Source: Arion vulgaris
Taxonomy: Eukaryota; Mollusca; Gastropoda; Stylommatophora; Arionidae
Direction: 5' to 3'
DNA: 64,000 bases
Assembly (NCBI GenBank): GCA_020796225.1
Contig: CM036771.1
Span: forward strand, 29,060,176 to 29,124,175
Position numbers and translations under genes: made by a program. The notes below the pieces were generated by a model, which did not search any database, was not told the DNA's origin, and worked only from the letters and a program-made list of their open reading frames with translations. Of the stretch, positions 52,939-63,960 are shown one piece after another (the stretch's first letter is position 1; each line of letters starts with the position of its first letter).

Positions 52939-55120
52939 GTCCATTAATTCGTGAGCACGTTTGAAATTGATTTTCTCGAAAACTACCTGTTGGATCTCAG
53001 TGATTTTTGCATGCAGCCTTAGAATATCCATGACGCTAAAATAAAGCTAACCAGTAGTCCATAGATGCTACGGATTTTGCACATCGGCGAATTCCTTTGA
53101 TCTTTTATGACTCTTGCAAATACAGGGGCTCAAATTTTAGATTTTACAGTAATCCCTAGAATTTGTCCATGTCAATTCTTTTCATAGGTGTATCTCCATA
53201 TTAACTTGATAGGTCAAGTAATTAAGTGTGTTGCCCTTTATGTGCAATCGTGAACTTGGATACAATATGCAACAGTTAGTCCTCTCCTTCGGTCACCATT
53301 AGACCCCAGGGTGTCTTAACTTCACCACAAATTGTATGATGGTAGACGCATTTGGATATGGAAATGTATACGTTGCTATTTCTCAGTCTGTAATCAAAAT
53401 ATGATTTGTATCATCCCGAATCTGACGATTCCATGAGGTTGATAATTGTTACTGGCTGGACAAATTGTAATCCATCTCGGTGCCAGTACTCGTCTTCCTC
53501 TCGGAGCACATGTTCAACACACTTCTTCCAGAACAGCATGTCTATCATTGAGAGGGACTCACGTGTCAGAACTTCAACATCACACATTTTAAACGTCCTG
53601 TTTTGTTCGGCAACTTGCTCTTTTACTTTAGCCCAGACAAGCTCTATCGGATTGAGGTGAGCATGATATGGAGGTAGTCGCAAAGACGTGTGGCCGTATT
53701 CCGCAATGATTTTGTCAATATGAAACACCTTTGTCTTATTTGTCATCCTCACCAGGTGCAACAACTCGGGTTTCAAATATGTATCATCGAAGCTGACATT
53801 TTCCTTAGCAAGCCAAGTCCTAATTTGATCTTTTGTATTTGATGCAGTTGGTACTTTGTCTTCCGCTGATACTGCGTTGTGATAGGATGCATTATCCATT
53901 ACCAAGCATGATGGTCTGTTTAGAATTGGAAGTAGATCTTTCTCCATCCAGTGCCTGAAAATATGTCCATTCATTTCTGTGTGGTAGTCCCTACCGTCGG
54001 TACTTTTGATTGGAAAATAAGTCCAGCGTCATGGACAAGACCTTCTTCACTGCTTCCTGCATGTGTTAGTATAATACGCTGGCCTTTGCTGCTTGGTATT
54101 TTTCTTTTCTGTTCACCGTCTACTGATTGCCATTCTTTAGCATTGGTGTGGTGAGCATTGACCCAGGATTCGTCCAAATATACAATATCATAGCCTTGCC
54201 TCCGCCGCTCACGGATCTGCCTCAGGTATTTACTTCGGGCAGCAATTAAATGTGGCTTTTCACAAATAATATTCCTGCCGCCTATAGTTTTTCTGAAGGT
54301 GAAGCCGGCGCTCTTACAATTTTCCATAGAGTACTTTTAGAAATGTCTATGCTGCAATCTGATTGCAGTTTTAATTTCAGTTTCCTGAGAGTAACAAGTT
54401 GATTTGTCGCAAACATTTTCAAGAGTTCCCGTCTTATGACATCTATGTCAAAGTCGACAATTGTTCTTTTCCTTCCTTGCTTGACATTAGTGCACTTTGT
54501 GTCCTGTTTAATCCATCGGGAAACGGATTCTCTATTCAGACCAAGCGCCAGTTGCGCTCGTTTCTCAGGGTTATGAATATCGCAATATAGATGACCTCTC
54601 TTAGATTCCCTACGGAAGTGTTGGTATAGTAAAACTGTAACCTTCTGTATTGTTATAAATGTGCACTTCAGACTCATTATGAATGTGATATCAATGTCAG
54701 TTTTGATAAGCCAACAAATATGATACAATAGCTTCATACAAATAGCGAGATACACCTATGACTATACAACGGTATCCCAATTATAACGTCATATGCTTTC
54801 CGCTTTAAAGTCGACTGGGTTAGGTTCACGGGAATTCGTGAAATTGTTGTTTACTCACGATATTTCAATGTTACCATAATGTATTTTTTGAACAACGCGT
54901 CTGTGTACCGTAGATCTGTTACTATTGTGTACAATCCGGTGAGGTTGATTTTAATATAACCTGAAGAAGAAATATTTCAAACTACATCAAATTTTCTTGG
55001 AAAAAAATATTTCTCTAGCGTCATGGATATTCTAAGGCTGCTTGCAAAACATCACTGAGATCCAACAGGTAGTTTTCGAGAAAATCAATTTCAAACGTGC
55101 TCACGAATTAATGGACAGAC
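52939..55120 (-). mobile_element. Mariner-superfamily transposon with long DDE spacing, copy 2
   Basis: The 2182-bp element is at a duplicated TA (52937-52938 and 55121-55122). It is nearly identical to 17021-19197 over its whole length and has the same orientation. Its left end lacks four bases (GTCC against GTCTGTCC), while the right end is complete. Transposase frames are on the minus strand: 54755-54282 (N-terminal), 54327-53971 (centre) and 53974-53411 (catalytic). Confidence 0.9.
53411..54755 (-). pseudogene. Mariner-type transposase (copy 2), two frame breaks
   Basis: From 54755 leftward: ESKRGHLYCDIHNPEKRAQL, LALGLNRESVSRWIKQDTK (helix-turn-helix-like), MFATNQLVTLRKLKLKLQSD and SKSTLWKIVRA; a frame change at about 54300 to RQIRERRRQGYDIVYLDESW (first catalytic Asp) and LTHAGSSEEGLVHDAGLIF; a second at about 53985 to MNGHIFRHWMEKDLLPILNR, CLVMDNASYHN (second Asp), PYHAHLNPIELVWAKVKEQV (Glu), and the full C-terminus ending EYWHRDGLQFVQPVTIINLM. 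The breaks lie at different places from those of copy 1, so the parent element was probably intact when both inserted. Second Asp to Glu spacing is 83 residues, as in copy 1. Confidence 0.88.
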
Positions 55121-55122
55121 TA

Positions 55123-56324
55123 TAGTGTTAAACTGAACAATATGAAAATAAAACTTGGTTTTTTTTTATTGTTGTCTTTTTTGTTTCTTATCTGAACACT
55201 TCATTTAGTTAGAGCATAGCTCCTTAAGTGCATGCATCCTTTTAAATTGTTGTTGGCTGCTTTCATTCTTATCAACCAAGTTAACTACTCTTTGTAATCT
55301 GTGTAGTTTGTGCCGAGAACGTGAGTACTCAGCACATCTTATGTTCCTATAGCATGCAGAACAGGGGCATCGAAATTGTGATCAAAGTGTTTGATTGATT
55401 GATTGATAGGACCATCATCATTGCACTTTAGTGATTAACCATGTAACCATGTGTGCTCCGATATCTTTGTCACACAGGAAGATCTCAGCTACAGTCAAAG
55501 GGTATGCAATAGAACACAAATTTGTACAGACTAATATTTTGCAAAAAGAAAACACCATGTTTGAAGTTATACTCTGACAAGTTATCAGATCTGATTGATC
55601 ATAGGGACATCATGGACTTTAAAATTATGGTCATATAAATTATTTACAGCCAAACAAAGACATAATATTCCAAAAACTCAGAAGAATTGACATGTTATTT
55701 GTCATCAATGGACTGCAATGTTTTGCTTGTTGTGTTCTTTAAGTATTGTATGCATGTTTGTGATTAATTGATGATGTAGCAGATACAATACATTCAACAC
55801 ATATTTCAATCTATATGATATTTATATCAAATGATCTCACTATTTAGTGAAACTTTAAAACAAAATTCTTATTTATTTTGTTATTGATATTTGTATAGCT
55901 AACATGAAAGTAGATATTGCTAAACTTGGTTAGTAAGTAGAAGTTCAAGAGCATCATTTGTAACAAGTGGATAGCTATTTGGTTGGGGATTTTAAAAAAC
56001 ACCAGGGCTAGGCGATGTGAGAGAAATAAGATTGTGGTTCAAATTCAGTGTTTCGTAATTCCGGAGACCCTAAATACCTGTTTATTAGCTATGTAAGTAA
56101 TTCATTCAGATTTGAAATATGTATTTTTCGTCAGTAGTAAAATTTGTATTATTGTCTTTTGTTAGAAAATAAATATAGGATTTCATCTCTATGTTCAAAT
56201 GTCAGGAGGCTACATTTATTAATGTTGATTGTTCAGTAATGCAGCAGTTCTGTCAATATGGATCTTTTTAAGTGATCCTATTAGCATATATGTTTTCTGT
56301 CTTGTTATTTCACATAATCCATAG
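55123..56324. other. AT-rich sequence, no gene recognised
   Basis: About 1.2 kb with no coding or transposon match. TTGATTGATTGATTGA occurs at 55388-55406. Confidence 0.4.
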
Positions 56325-56400
56325 AAGAGATTGAGCGAGGTGCCAAGGGTAGAGCGTTGTAGAGGAATTACTTGCAAGTCTTGGTACGAGAGGAATATAA
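56325..56400 (+). mobile_element. RTE-like LINE tail remnant
   Basis: GAGATTGAGCGAGGTGCCAA, GGTAGAGCG and TACGAGAGGAAT match the 3' end of the element at 43430-45530 in order (45428-45510). Confidence 0.65.
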
Positions 56401-56574
56401 TAAATCACATATTGCAATGCTGTTATACCAAACTTATACTGTTACTTTGAAATCATGCACTAGTAATGGAATCTGAAATGGGCTATTGTCTGAAGAATTG
56501 TTAGAATGCAACAGACATACAACTAAATCAGGGAATGTTGGTTGAGGTCAGTATGTCATTGTATTGGTTTGGCG

Positions 56575-57170
56575 GCGATTAGAGTCATGGCAGTGGCTAA
56601 TATCGAGCAACGGCTGCAAGTAGCAAGAAAAGAACCGCATAACAGATATGTGAGTAGGCTCATCAATCAAAATCGAACTGGTACGGTCAGTCGCTGGATG
56701 TTGTTGGAGATATTGCGAAGGGGATCGGAGCACCTATGAACATGTCCAGAGTGCAATTAAGATATTCCAACCTGAAACGGCTGCTTGTCATTCAGGCAGT
56801 GGTCCTTTCAACCATCGAATATGCTGTGGTCATCCTTACTAATAGTAAGACGCAAATTGAACGAGTAGACGAAATACAGAATGAAGCAATACAATTCTGG
56901 GTTGCACTAGGGATACACTGCGCGTGGCGATGAGGTTTCACTTTGATTTCTAGACCATGGAGTATAGAATCAAGATGGATAAAGCACGTGCGTCTCTCAA
57001 AATAAATGCTAAAAAGAATCATCCATTGCACAAGGTGCTTAATCTCGGAAATGAGAGTCTGTCAAAACGTGGCAAATCGTAGGTTGGCTGTGCGGCAGAC
57101 ACTGTTCATCTGGTATGTGGACTCACAAATATTGGCCATGTGGAGGAATGGATACCGGTGTCTTTAATAT
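56575..57170 (+). mobile_element. RNase H LINE fragment, + arm of an inverted pair
   Basis: Pieces such as NIEQRLQVA, LVIQAVVLSTIEYAVVILTN, RVDEIQNEAIQFWVALGI and DKARASLKINAKKNHPLHKV correspond to the RT-to-RNase H linker of the 62551 copy (EQRLLAILFDRLVISVVDYG, RVQNEGMRIVLGCT, RHPLHKNTND). It has stops throughout. The same region follows in minus orientation. Confidence 0.75.
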
Positions 57171-57800
57171 TCGAGAACACCTTTTCGTCTTGACGTCTGC
57201 ATCCAACGCCACGGGACACCTCTCTTTGCAACTTTTGTCAAATTTAATGATGGTGGAAAAAGTTCCCATATATTGAAGGTTCCCCCTATTTCCATATATT
57301 GAAGGCATCGGTATCCATTCTTCCCCATAATCGATATTTGTGAGTCCGCATACCAGCAGAACAACGTCTGCAGCACGGCCAACCCACGACTTGCCCCGCT
57401 TTAACCGATTTCCTCCACTGGTGCTGAGCAGCTCGTGCAATGGGTGATCCTTTTTAGCACTTATTTTGAGGTACGCACGTGCTCTAGCTATCTTGAGTCT
57501 ATACTCCATGGTCGGGAAATCCAGGAGAAACCTCATCGCCACGCAGGGTGTATCCCGTGTACAGCCGAGGATGATACGCACAGCTTCATTCTATATTCTC
57601 TCCAGTCTTTCAATTTGCGTTCTACTAACAGTGAGGATGGCCATTGCATGTTCAATGTTGGAAAGAACTAGCGTCTAATACAGGATGACAAGCAGCCGTT
57701 GCGTGATATTAGCAGCCGCCGTAACTCTCATTGCCGCTAAACCTGTACGTGCCTTGACAATGACATACTCAACATGTTCCCTGAAACACAGGCTGCGGTC
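57165..57800 (-). mobile_element. RNase H LINE fragment, minus arm of an inverted pair
   Basis: The minus strand has a long open frame (57581-57123) reading MRIILGCTRDTPCVAMRFLL, MEYRLKIARARAYLKISAKK and DHPLHELL, then KRGKSWVGRAADVVLLVCGL. The linker region is the same one present in the + arm, at clearly less than full identity, so these are two copies placed tail to tail. Confidence 0.78.
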
Positions 57801-57824
57801 AAATATCAAGTAATGACAAATAAT

Positions 57825-57975
57825 AAACTATCTCAGATACATAGATGACACATTGTTGTTGTTATCTGCAAATGAACATCAAGTGCAAGGACGAATGGAG
57901 GAAATAAATAATAGAAGTAGTAATTATGGATTGGGCATTAATATTGAATAGCAAACTGAGATAAAAAAAAAGAAA
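57825..57975 (+). mobile_element. Small reverse-transcriptase palm fragment
   Basis: The frame reads YLRYIDDTLLLLSANEHQVQ, GRMEEINNRSSNYGLGINIE: an RT palm box (YIDD for YADD) with the following conserved segment. The LINE family is not certain. It stops at IE and has no ends. Confidence 0.6.
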
Positions 57976-58109
57976 ACAAAAGGAAACAGCCATAAATTGA
58001 GATACAGTAGAGCAATGAAAACACTTATACCTTCGGCAAACTAGTCAATACAAGAAAATGTGCACATAAACGTATATATGAGACTGCAGTAAAACTATTT
58101 GATTATGTG

Positions 58110-58305
58110 TTTTGCCACATAAACGTATGCTATCTTAGATGTCATGTGAACATACATTTGTTTCGTTAGCAGTTATGTGCACACAGCTGTATGCTACGTT
58201 AGATGCCATGTGCACATAAATCTATGCTACGTTAGATGTCCTGTGCACATATTCGTATGCTACGTTAGCTGTCATGTGCACGTGAACCTCTTTAGTTGTT
58301 CTGTG
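58110..58305. repeat. Minisatellite, unit about 35 bp
   Basis: Around five units of ATGTGCACATAAACGTATGC plus TACGTTAGATGTC with changes (ATTCGTATGC, AGCTGTATGC). It is preceded at 58082-58118 by TGCAGTAAAACTATTTGATT and ATGTGTTTTGCC, both phrases from the Penelope-like terminus at 5793-5830, here in a different arrangement. Confidence 0.8.
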
Positions 58306-58639
58306 AATATATGCAATCATATTCTAGTACGAGTTGTTCCTTTGATGTGTGGAGCGTGATGCATTGAAACTGATATCATGGATGTTTAATCCTTACAAAT
58401 ATTGTTGGACTTTCCGCCTCAGCAAGTCTTTGACGACCCGGGATGTGTGCACCATGTTACTAAGACAAATAAAGCGGTCTGCAACAATGGTCTCACATGA
58501 TATAACAATGAAACTTTTCAAAGATACTTCTAATGTCTTGGAAGAATTTCTAAAGATATATATATCAAATGAATTGTGTTTCTCTTGTGTTTAGTTGTGG
58601 ACGTGTTCAGTTAGTGTTGCATTAGATGTTCTTTTTACT
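58306..58639. other. No gene recognised
   Basis: A frame of 81 codons (58349-58594) reads MERDALKLISWMFNPYKYCW and has no recognised homology or motif. I do not call it a gene. Confidence 0.35.
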
Positions 58640-60700
58640 ATATTTCGCTTGTTACATGTTACATGTCCTATGATGTCCCTCTTCCGTCTGTGTATCATAG
58701 ATACATCGATGATTGTATTGGCATTACCGACATGCCTGAAGCCGATTTGTCACCTTCATTAATTTCATTAATGTCTTCAATCCGGCTATTCGGTTTACAT
58801 CTCACATCTCTACCTCTTGTGTCAACTTTCTTGACATCACTATCCCTATCAGCCTATCCACCATCACTACATCAGTATATATGGCCCTTTCCATCTTTAC
58901 AGACGGTCAATAGGCAAGTGTTTTACTGTGACAACTTCTGAGTTTTCGCTTTTCTCTCTTGTCGTTCAGCTCGTACATAAGTCTCTTCTCAAAAGACTCT
59001 GCGCCCTTCCGTAATTTGGCTTTCCACACAACTCTGTCATCAGCTAGTCCCTCCCATGTGCTGGGATCTATAGAAAAGTTTTTCATTGAGGTTTTGCAGA
59101 CATCTTTATATCTGAGCAGTGGTCTGCCCTGGTGCCTCTTCCTCCGAAAGTTCACAGAACAACATTTGTTTTGGTATGCGATAAGTTTCCATTCTTCTCA
59201 CGTGTCCCAACCATCTTAGTCGTCTACTGCTGAGCATGCCCATGATGGAAGGCAGATTTGCACGTTGTAGTACTTCAGAGTTGGTTATCTTGTCGTACCA
59301 CCTGATGTTCATAATCTTGCGGAGACATCGAAGGTGAAAGATGTTAAGTCTCCTCTCGTGTCTTGAGTAGGCTGTCCATGTTTCTGAGCCATATAGTAAA
59401 GAACTAATTACACAGGCTCGATATATTTGAGTTTTCGTCTGCAATGTCAATTTTTTGTTGTCCCACAAAATCATCAGTATACTACAAGCCTATTGATGCA
59501 CATAGTTTTCTTCTTTATACCTCTTCCCATTCCCAGGCTTGTCGTGACTCTTTACCATTCTCTCAACTCTTGCGCCTTCGTCGCCTCTGTAGCGAGGACG
59601 ATGATTTTCTCGATAGAGCTCACGAGATGCTCGATTTCTTTCGTAAGCGTAACCCGGATAAGGTGCTTGCATCTGCTATGCGGCGCGTTCAGCAAATTTC
59701 TCGCCAGGAGGCTCTCTCTAACCAGCATAGAACTTCCAATTCTGACAGGGTGAAACTTGTCTTAACTTTCCACCCTCATAGTTCCCTTGTGAAGAAAGTC
59801 TTATTCCGTCATCTCTCCATTCTTCAGTCTGATCCTGAGATACGTTCAATCTTCCAACACTATCCTTTAGTGGCGTACAGACGGGACAGAAGTCTTAAGG
59901 ATATGTTGGTTCACAGTCGCCTCAAGCCTAATATCCAGAGTCATTTTGGCACCATCCAGTGTGGCCGTCGGCGCTGCAACACGTGTGCTTATGTAATACA
60001 GACCCGCACTGTGTCTTTTCCAAAAGCCACGTTCGTTATTGAAGACATCTAGATTCACGTGCGAGTCCCGTAATATTATCTATGCCATTATGTGCAAGCG
60101 GTGCAACAAGGCCTATATTGGGGAAACCGGCAGGAGACTCAGTGACCGATTCGCCCAACACTTGCGCGATATACGCCAATGCTCTGTGACCCTGTAGCTA
60201 CCCATTTCAATGATACTGGCCATTCAGGAGCTTGCGATGTCAGGTCACAGCCATCCGATCATGTTCCTCTGATGATCGTAGTCGATTTGCTCTGGAGAAC
60301 CGTTTTATTTCGTTATATGGTACCTTGCGGCGTCTTGAACTCAACGCATTATATTCCTGTGCTTCTTAGTACTTTCTCATCTCATGCCTTGTAATCTATA
60401 TGTGTATTTGCTTCATATATATAATTTATATTTTCACTTGATTGTATATTGTTTCTCTTCTTTTCCACTTCTAGTTTTGTGTTGCACTCATTTCGTTATT
60501 CGTTTTTATTCCCAGTTCATTAGATACATTTGCATGTTTCCGTTATCGTCCATTTGTAAGTGTTCTCTATAATTCGTCACTCCTGTTGTGTCGTGTGCTT
60601 GATAAAGGCCTTTTGGTCGAAACGTTGCTGTTTATCGTCACTGTTTCTGTATTTTGTAAAACTATAGTACTTTGTTTGTTTGTTTGTACGTGTTTCGCTA
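58640..60700 (+). mobile_element. Penelope-like element with nested LINE
   Basis: The + strand body starts within the RT (PSVYHRYIDDCIGITDMPEA, catalytic Asp pair intact), is interrupted at 58880-59471, and continues SVYYKPIDAHSFLLYTSSHS, EMLDFFRKRNPDKVLASAMR, VAYRRDRSLKDMLVHSRLKP up to about 60050. After a frameshift the GIY-YIG domain is well kept (NIIYAIMCKRCNKAYIGETG, RRLSDRFAQHLRDIRQCSVT; 60065-60195). The 3' sequence runs to ACTATAGTACTTTG at about 60680 and contains the GCTTGATAAAGGCCTTTTGG then TCGAAACG box. The 202-codon frame at 59444-60052 is the longest Penelope-type piece here. Confidence 0.9.
58880..59471 (-). mobile_element. RTE-like LINE insertion inside the Penelope-like element
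   Basis: The 592-bp insert lies between CATCAGTATA copies (58870-58879 and 59472-59481) exactly where the Penelope frame breaks. The minus strand encodes LTLQTKTQIYRACVISSLLY, RLNIFHLRCLRKIMNIRWYD, LRWLGHVRRMETYRIPKQML and, after a frameshift, PLLRYKDVCKTSMKNFSIDP and EKRKLRSCHSKTLA before a stop. It is a 5'-truncated post-RT segment related to the family at 41715. Confidence 0.9.
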
Positions 60701-60839
60701 TGTGTGTATACACGCACACACGAACGCGCGCACACACACGTCTGTACTAATGCAAATAAACAGGGGGGTATCCTGGCTTTCGATACAATGTTTGCTGCAT
60801 TCTGAGAATTGAATTGTCTATTCCCAGGTGGGTGATGGA

Positions 60840-61135
60840 ATTGGTTGTTCACTCTTGCCGACGTAGAGGTGGAAGCTTTAATTTGCGTTCTAGTGCCAGA
60901 TGAATCGCCCTTGTGGGGTTATATCCGTGTTTATTTAGTGTGGTCTTGATATTGTCTATCCATATTTTTCTTGATCTTCCCTTGGCTCTAGTATCTTATC
61001 TTTTTTAAATTGTATGCTGTTATTGGTGGTTGGTTGTATTCCATTCTCATTAAATGTCCAAACCACATTTTGTTGTCTTTCAATGGATTTGGTGCATGAA
61101 GTTATGCCCACTCTGCTTCTGTCCTCATTTCATAG
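60840..61135 (-). mobile_element. RTE-like LINE C-terminal fragment
   Basis: Minus-strand pieces NPLKDNKMWFGHLMRMEYNQ and GKIKKNMDRQYQDHTK correspond to the WFGHLMRMEP...RKRWIDNI segment at 52153-52613. Stops are frequent and no tail is visible. Confidence 0.65.
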
Positions 61136-61259
61136 TCTATCTTTCCTGGAGATCCCCTAGAGAGAATTGAGTATAGCTAATTGAATACTCTATAAAAATC
61201 AAGATTCTTTTTATTAAAGCAATACTGATAAACATTATAATGTCTTTATTATATATAAG

Positions 61260-62083
61260 TATCGGCATACCGGAAGATTGCGGCAAACTCCGTATCAATG
61301 GCTTAGCGCAGATACATTTGCTGGGGAATGTTGGCAAAGCGTAAATTCTAAAGTTGCATTTTAGTGCCTAACGAAACTGTCCACCCTGGGACAACCGGGC
61401 AAGGTTCTCTTGCATTAACGACTAACATCCACGGAAGAACTGAGGTGGGTGATGCCAAACGAGACTGTCCTCCCTGGGACAACCGGGCAAGGTACTGTGG
61501 TTTTTACAACTAACATCTCCGGAAGAACTGAGGTGGGTGATGATGGCCAGCGCAAAATTTCAGTTGCGTTGCTAGTGCCAATTGAAACGACCCTAAAAAT
61601 ATCGGTGCGCAGCCCCAGTCCAATGTTTCCCGGGTGCAGAGAAAATGCAGAGTAACACCTTGCAAAGTGCCGACACGCGCCACGCAACGGCTGAGAACAC
61701 CCCTACTCATGAGCAAAGTCACCGTGGATAGAAAAGAAATGCCAATAATGCAAAGGCTTGACTGGTACAAACCCTAACATTGACTAAGGGGAATACTTTT
61801 CAGACGCGATCATCCTACACAAAGAAAGATGACGTCCGAACACCATGGCTCAGATCATACAAAGGCTTCCGCAAAAAGATGATCGTAAAGGCGTAGACCC
61901 AGACCTGGATCGTTCTAGGGCTAGCTACCCTAGTAAATAAACAGCTGGCTGAAACCGGTGGGCGGGCCTAGTCACCATGGGCGCATAATCGCACAACGTA
62001 AATTACGGTCTTGAAAAGATCAATTATATATCACAGCCAGAATGATACAATTGGTCGCGAAGAACGATCGAGGAAGAAGAAGA
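61260..62083 (+). mobile_element. Composite element: LINE-2-type leader plus SINE family 1 3' part
   Basis: Flanked by TTATATATAAG and TAATATATAAG (61249-61259 and 62084-62094), suggesting one insertion. 61265-61700 follows the LINE-2 leader at 30785-31160 (GGAAGATTGCGGCAAACTCC, GACTGTCCTCCCTGGGACAA, CGGTGCGCAGCCCCAGTCCA) with a tandem duplication of an about 75-bp part (61375-61540: two CCCTGGGACAACCGGGCAAG, two GGAAGAACTGAGGTGGGTGA). 61900-62083 is the family 1 3' module ending GAACGATCGAGGAAGAAGAA then GA. The join between the parts is not precisely located. Confidence 0.68.
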
Positions 62084-62094
62084 TAATATATAAG

Positions 62095-62537
62095 AATAGT
62101 ATGTGCTTTTCTTTATGTATAAAACAAAGCTCTCACGTTGAATAATCTTACTGAATGTTGAACCACTTGCGCACAAATGTCCAGTTATTACTCGACATTC
62201 TTGAGTTCCAAAACGTCACTGCCTCTCTCTCTCGTATATACTAGAAAATATGTGCTGAAGTCTTATAGCACGGTACTAGAGGTCCTACAACTCGCTGTTT
62301 CTAAGTCATGGTCTTAACTTCTTGTTTTACCAACAATAAATAATCCCATCAGTTATTTAATTACGAAATTTATCGTTACAATTTTACGAACCTATGCATC
62401 CTTCAATTAGTATTTTAAAAACTCATAACATATTATTAAAATACATTTTGAACGTTTTACACACACACACGCACGCCTAGCACACTTGGAAACAAACTAT
62501 AAACAAGTACAAATTGGTTCAAGCTATTGTCCTATGT
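62095..62537. other. No gene recognised; (AC)n tract
   Basis: AT-rich spacer with ACACACACACGCACGC at 62461-62476. Nothing else identified. Confidence 0.45.
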
Positions 62538-62550
62538 ACTAGACTACCTT

Positions 62551-63848
62551 CCAAAAGCTATCTTGGAATAACCTTCGATCGTAGTCTATCTTTCAAACAC
62601 CATATTGAACAGACGATACAACGGTGCAAGCGTGGTCTTGCGGCTCTCAAAGTTATGGTAGGCGCACACCTTGAGCAGAGACTACTTGCCATTTTGTTCG
62701 ATCGACTAGTTATTTCAGTGGTAGATTACGGACTCGGAATTCTTACAATATCAAGATCACAATGTGAACGACTCGAACGGGTTCAGAATGAAGGTATGCG
62801 TATAGTCCTGGGCTGCACTAGAGATACCCCCATTGCGAAGATGAGATATATGCTTGGCCTTCTATCACTACGCTCCCGTCATGCATTCGCCCAAACCAAG
62901 GCATATATGCGAGTTACTGCGGATAAGAGACATCCACTACACAAGAACACTAATGATGTTAAGGGCACGAGAATCAAGCGTGGCATGTCGTGGATGGCCC
63001 AGACTGAGAGAACAATTGGCCAGATGACTACGGTTGCGACCCTACCAAAAGGGAAGAATGGATCACAACAGATGGTAGCATGACCAACTATCTCAACGTT
63101 ATCATTACTCTTGGAAGAGAATGTAGAGATTGGGGTAACATGAAGGCTGATCTCACAGTTAAGCAGCTGATAGAAGATAATGCAAGGGATGATGATGTTG
63201 TTGTATATAATAATGGGTCGGTTCAGCGTGGTGAGAAGTCCGGCTGGGGTTTCTTGGCTAATGCGCATGGTAGGGTTGTTGCAGAGCGAAGTGGGGCATA
63301 CGGGACAACTGCTTCTAGTATGAGGATGGAGGTTGAGACCGTTACTGCTGCCCTCCAATGGATCTCTGCGACTTCATTTACTGGGGCAGTTGTTGTATCT
63401 GACTCTCAGTCGATGCTTCACAAGATCCAGAAGGGCAGGTTTCGGTATGAGTGGATGTCGTCTATAAAGTTTCTAACCTCCAGCGGCTTACCTGGATATA
63501 CTGTCCTGGGCATGCGGGTGTTTACGGTAATGAGAGAGCGGACAGGCTTGTATCAACAGCATCGATTGTTGAGGAGTTGAAGATGGATAAGGGGATATTC
63601 TTCGGTCTCTTCGCGACTGTCTGTTGGATGAGGGCACTAAAATCGATGTTGAATCGATCAAGCGATTTAGGCAGTTTGGAGTTACCCGTTGTTCAAGTCG
63701 AACTGGATGCCTGAGAGGCAGAGTGAGAGGTGTGTTTAATCAGCAAACCACAGGAACCATCAGTATGCATACTCTTCGATATCTGTTGGGGAGACTGAGC
63801 ACCTATGGGTCTGCCCGGAGTGCAATGACGTCAGTTTAGTAACCAATA
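62551..63848 (+). mobile_element. RNase H LINE insertion, 5'-truncated reference copy
   Basis: The 1298-bp insert lies between perfect 13-bp duplications ACTAGACTACCTT (62538-62550 and 63849-63861). It begins in the RT thumb (KSYLGITFDRSLSFKHHIEQ), continues with the linker (RLVISVVDYGLGILTISRSQ, RVQNEGMRIVLGCTRDTP, DKRHPLHKNTNDVKGT) to about 63083, then RNase H (63080-63720) and a 3' end CAGTTTAGTAACCAATAAC with no poly(A). It is the most complete copy of this lineage here and served as reference for the others. Confidence 0.93.
63080..63714 (+). pseudogene. LINE RNase H domain with lost first catalytic Asp
   Basis: The frame starts MTNYLNVIITLGRECRDWGN and contains VVVYNNGSVQRGEKSGWGFL, where YTDGS of the intact copy (39233-39805) is YNNGS, so the first metal-binding Asp is gone. 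Glu in MRMEVETVTAAL and Asp in VVSDSQSML are kept. A frameshift near 63480 moves the last motif, CPGHAGVYGNERADRLVSTA, to another frame. The domain is therefore inactive twice over. Confidence 0.85.
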
Positions 63849-63960
63849 ACTAGACTACCTTGCTTATGTCTAGATATGCTTATTTGTTACGTGTTTTTTT
63901 CTTTTTTAAATAAAAGAAAATTATAATAAAAATATATATGTATAAATGTCTTTTATGTTG

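Noticed and set aside
58349..58594. 81-codon frame as a small gene
   Set aside because: No recognisable motif, no start context or homologue visible; cannot be separated from chance.
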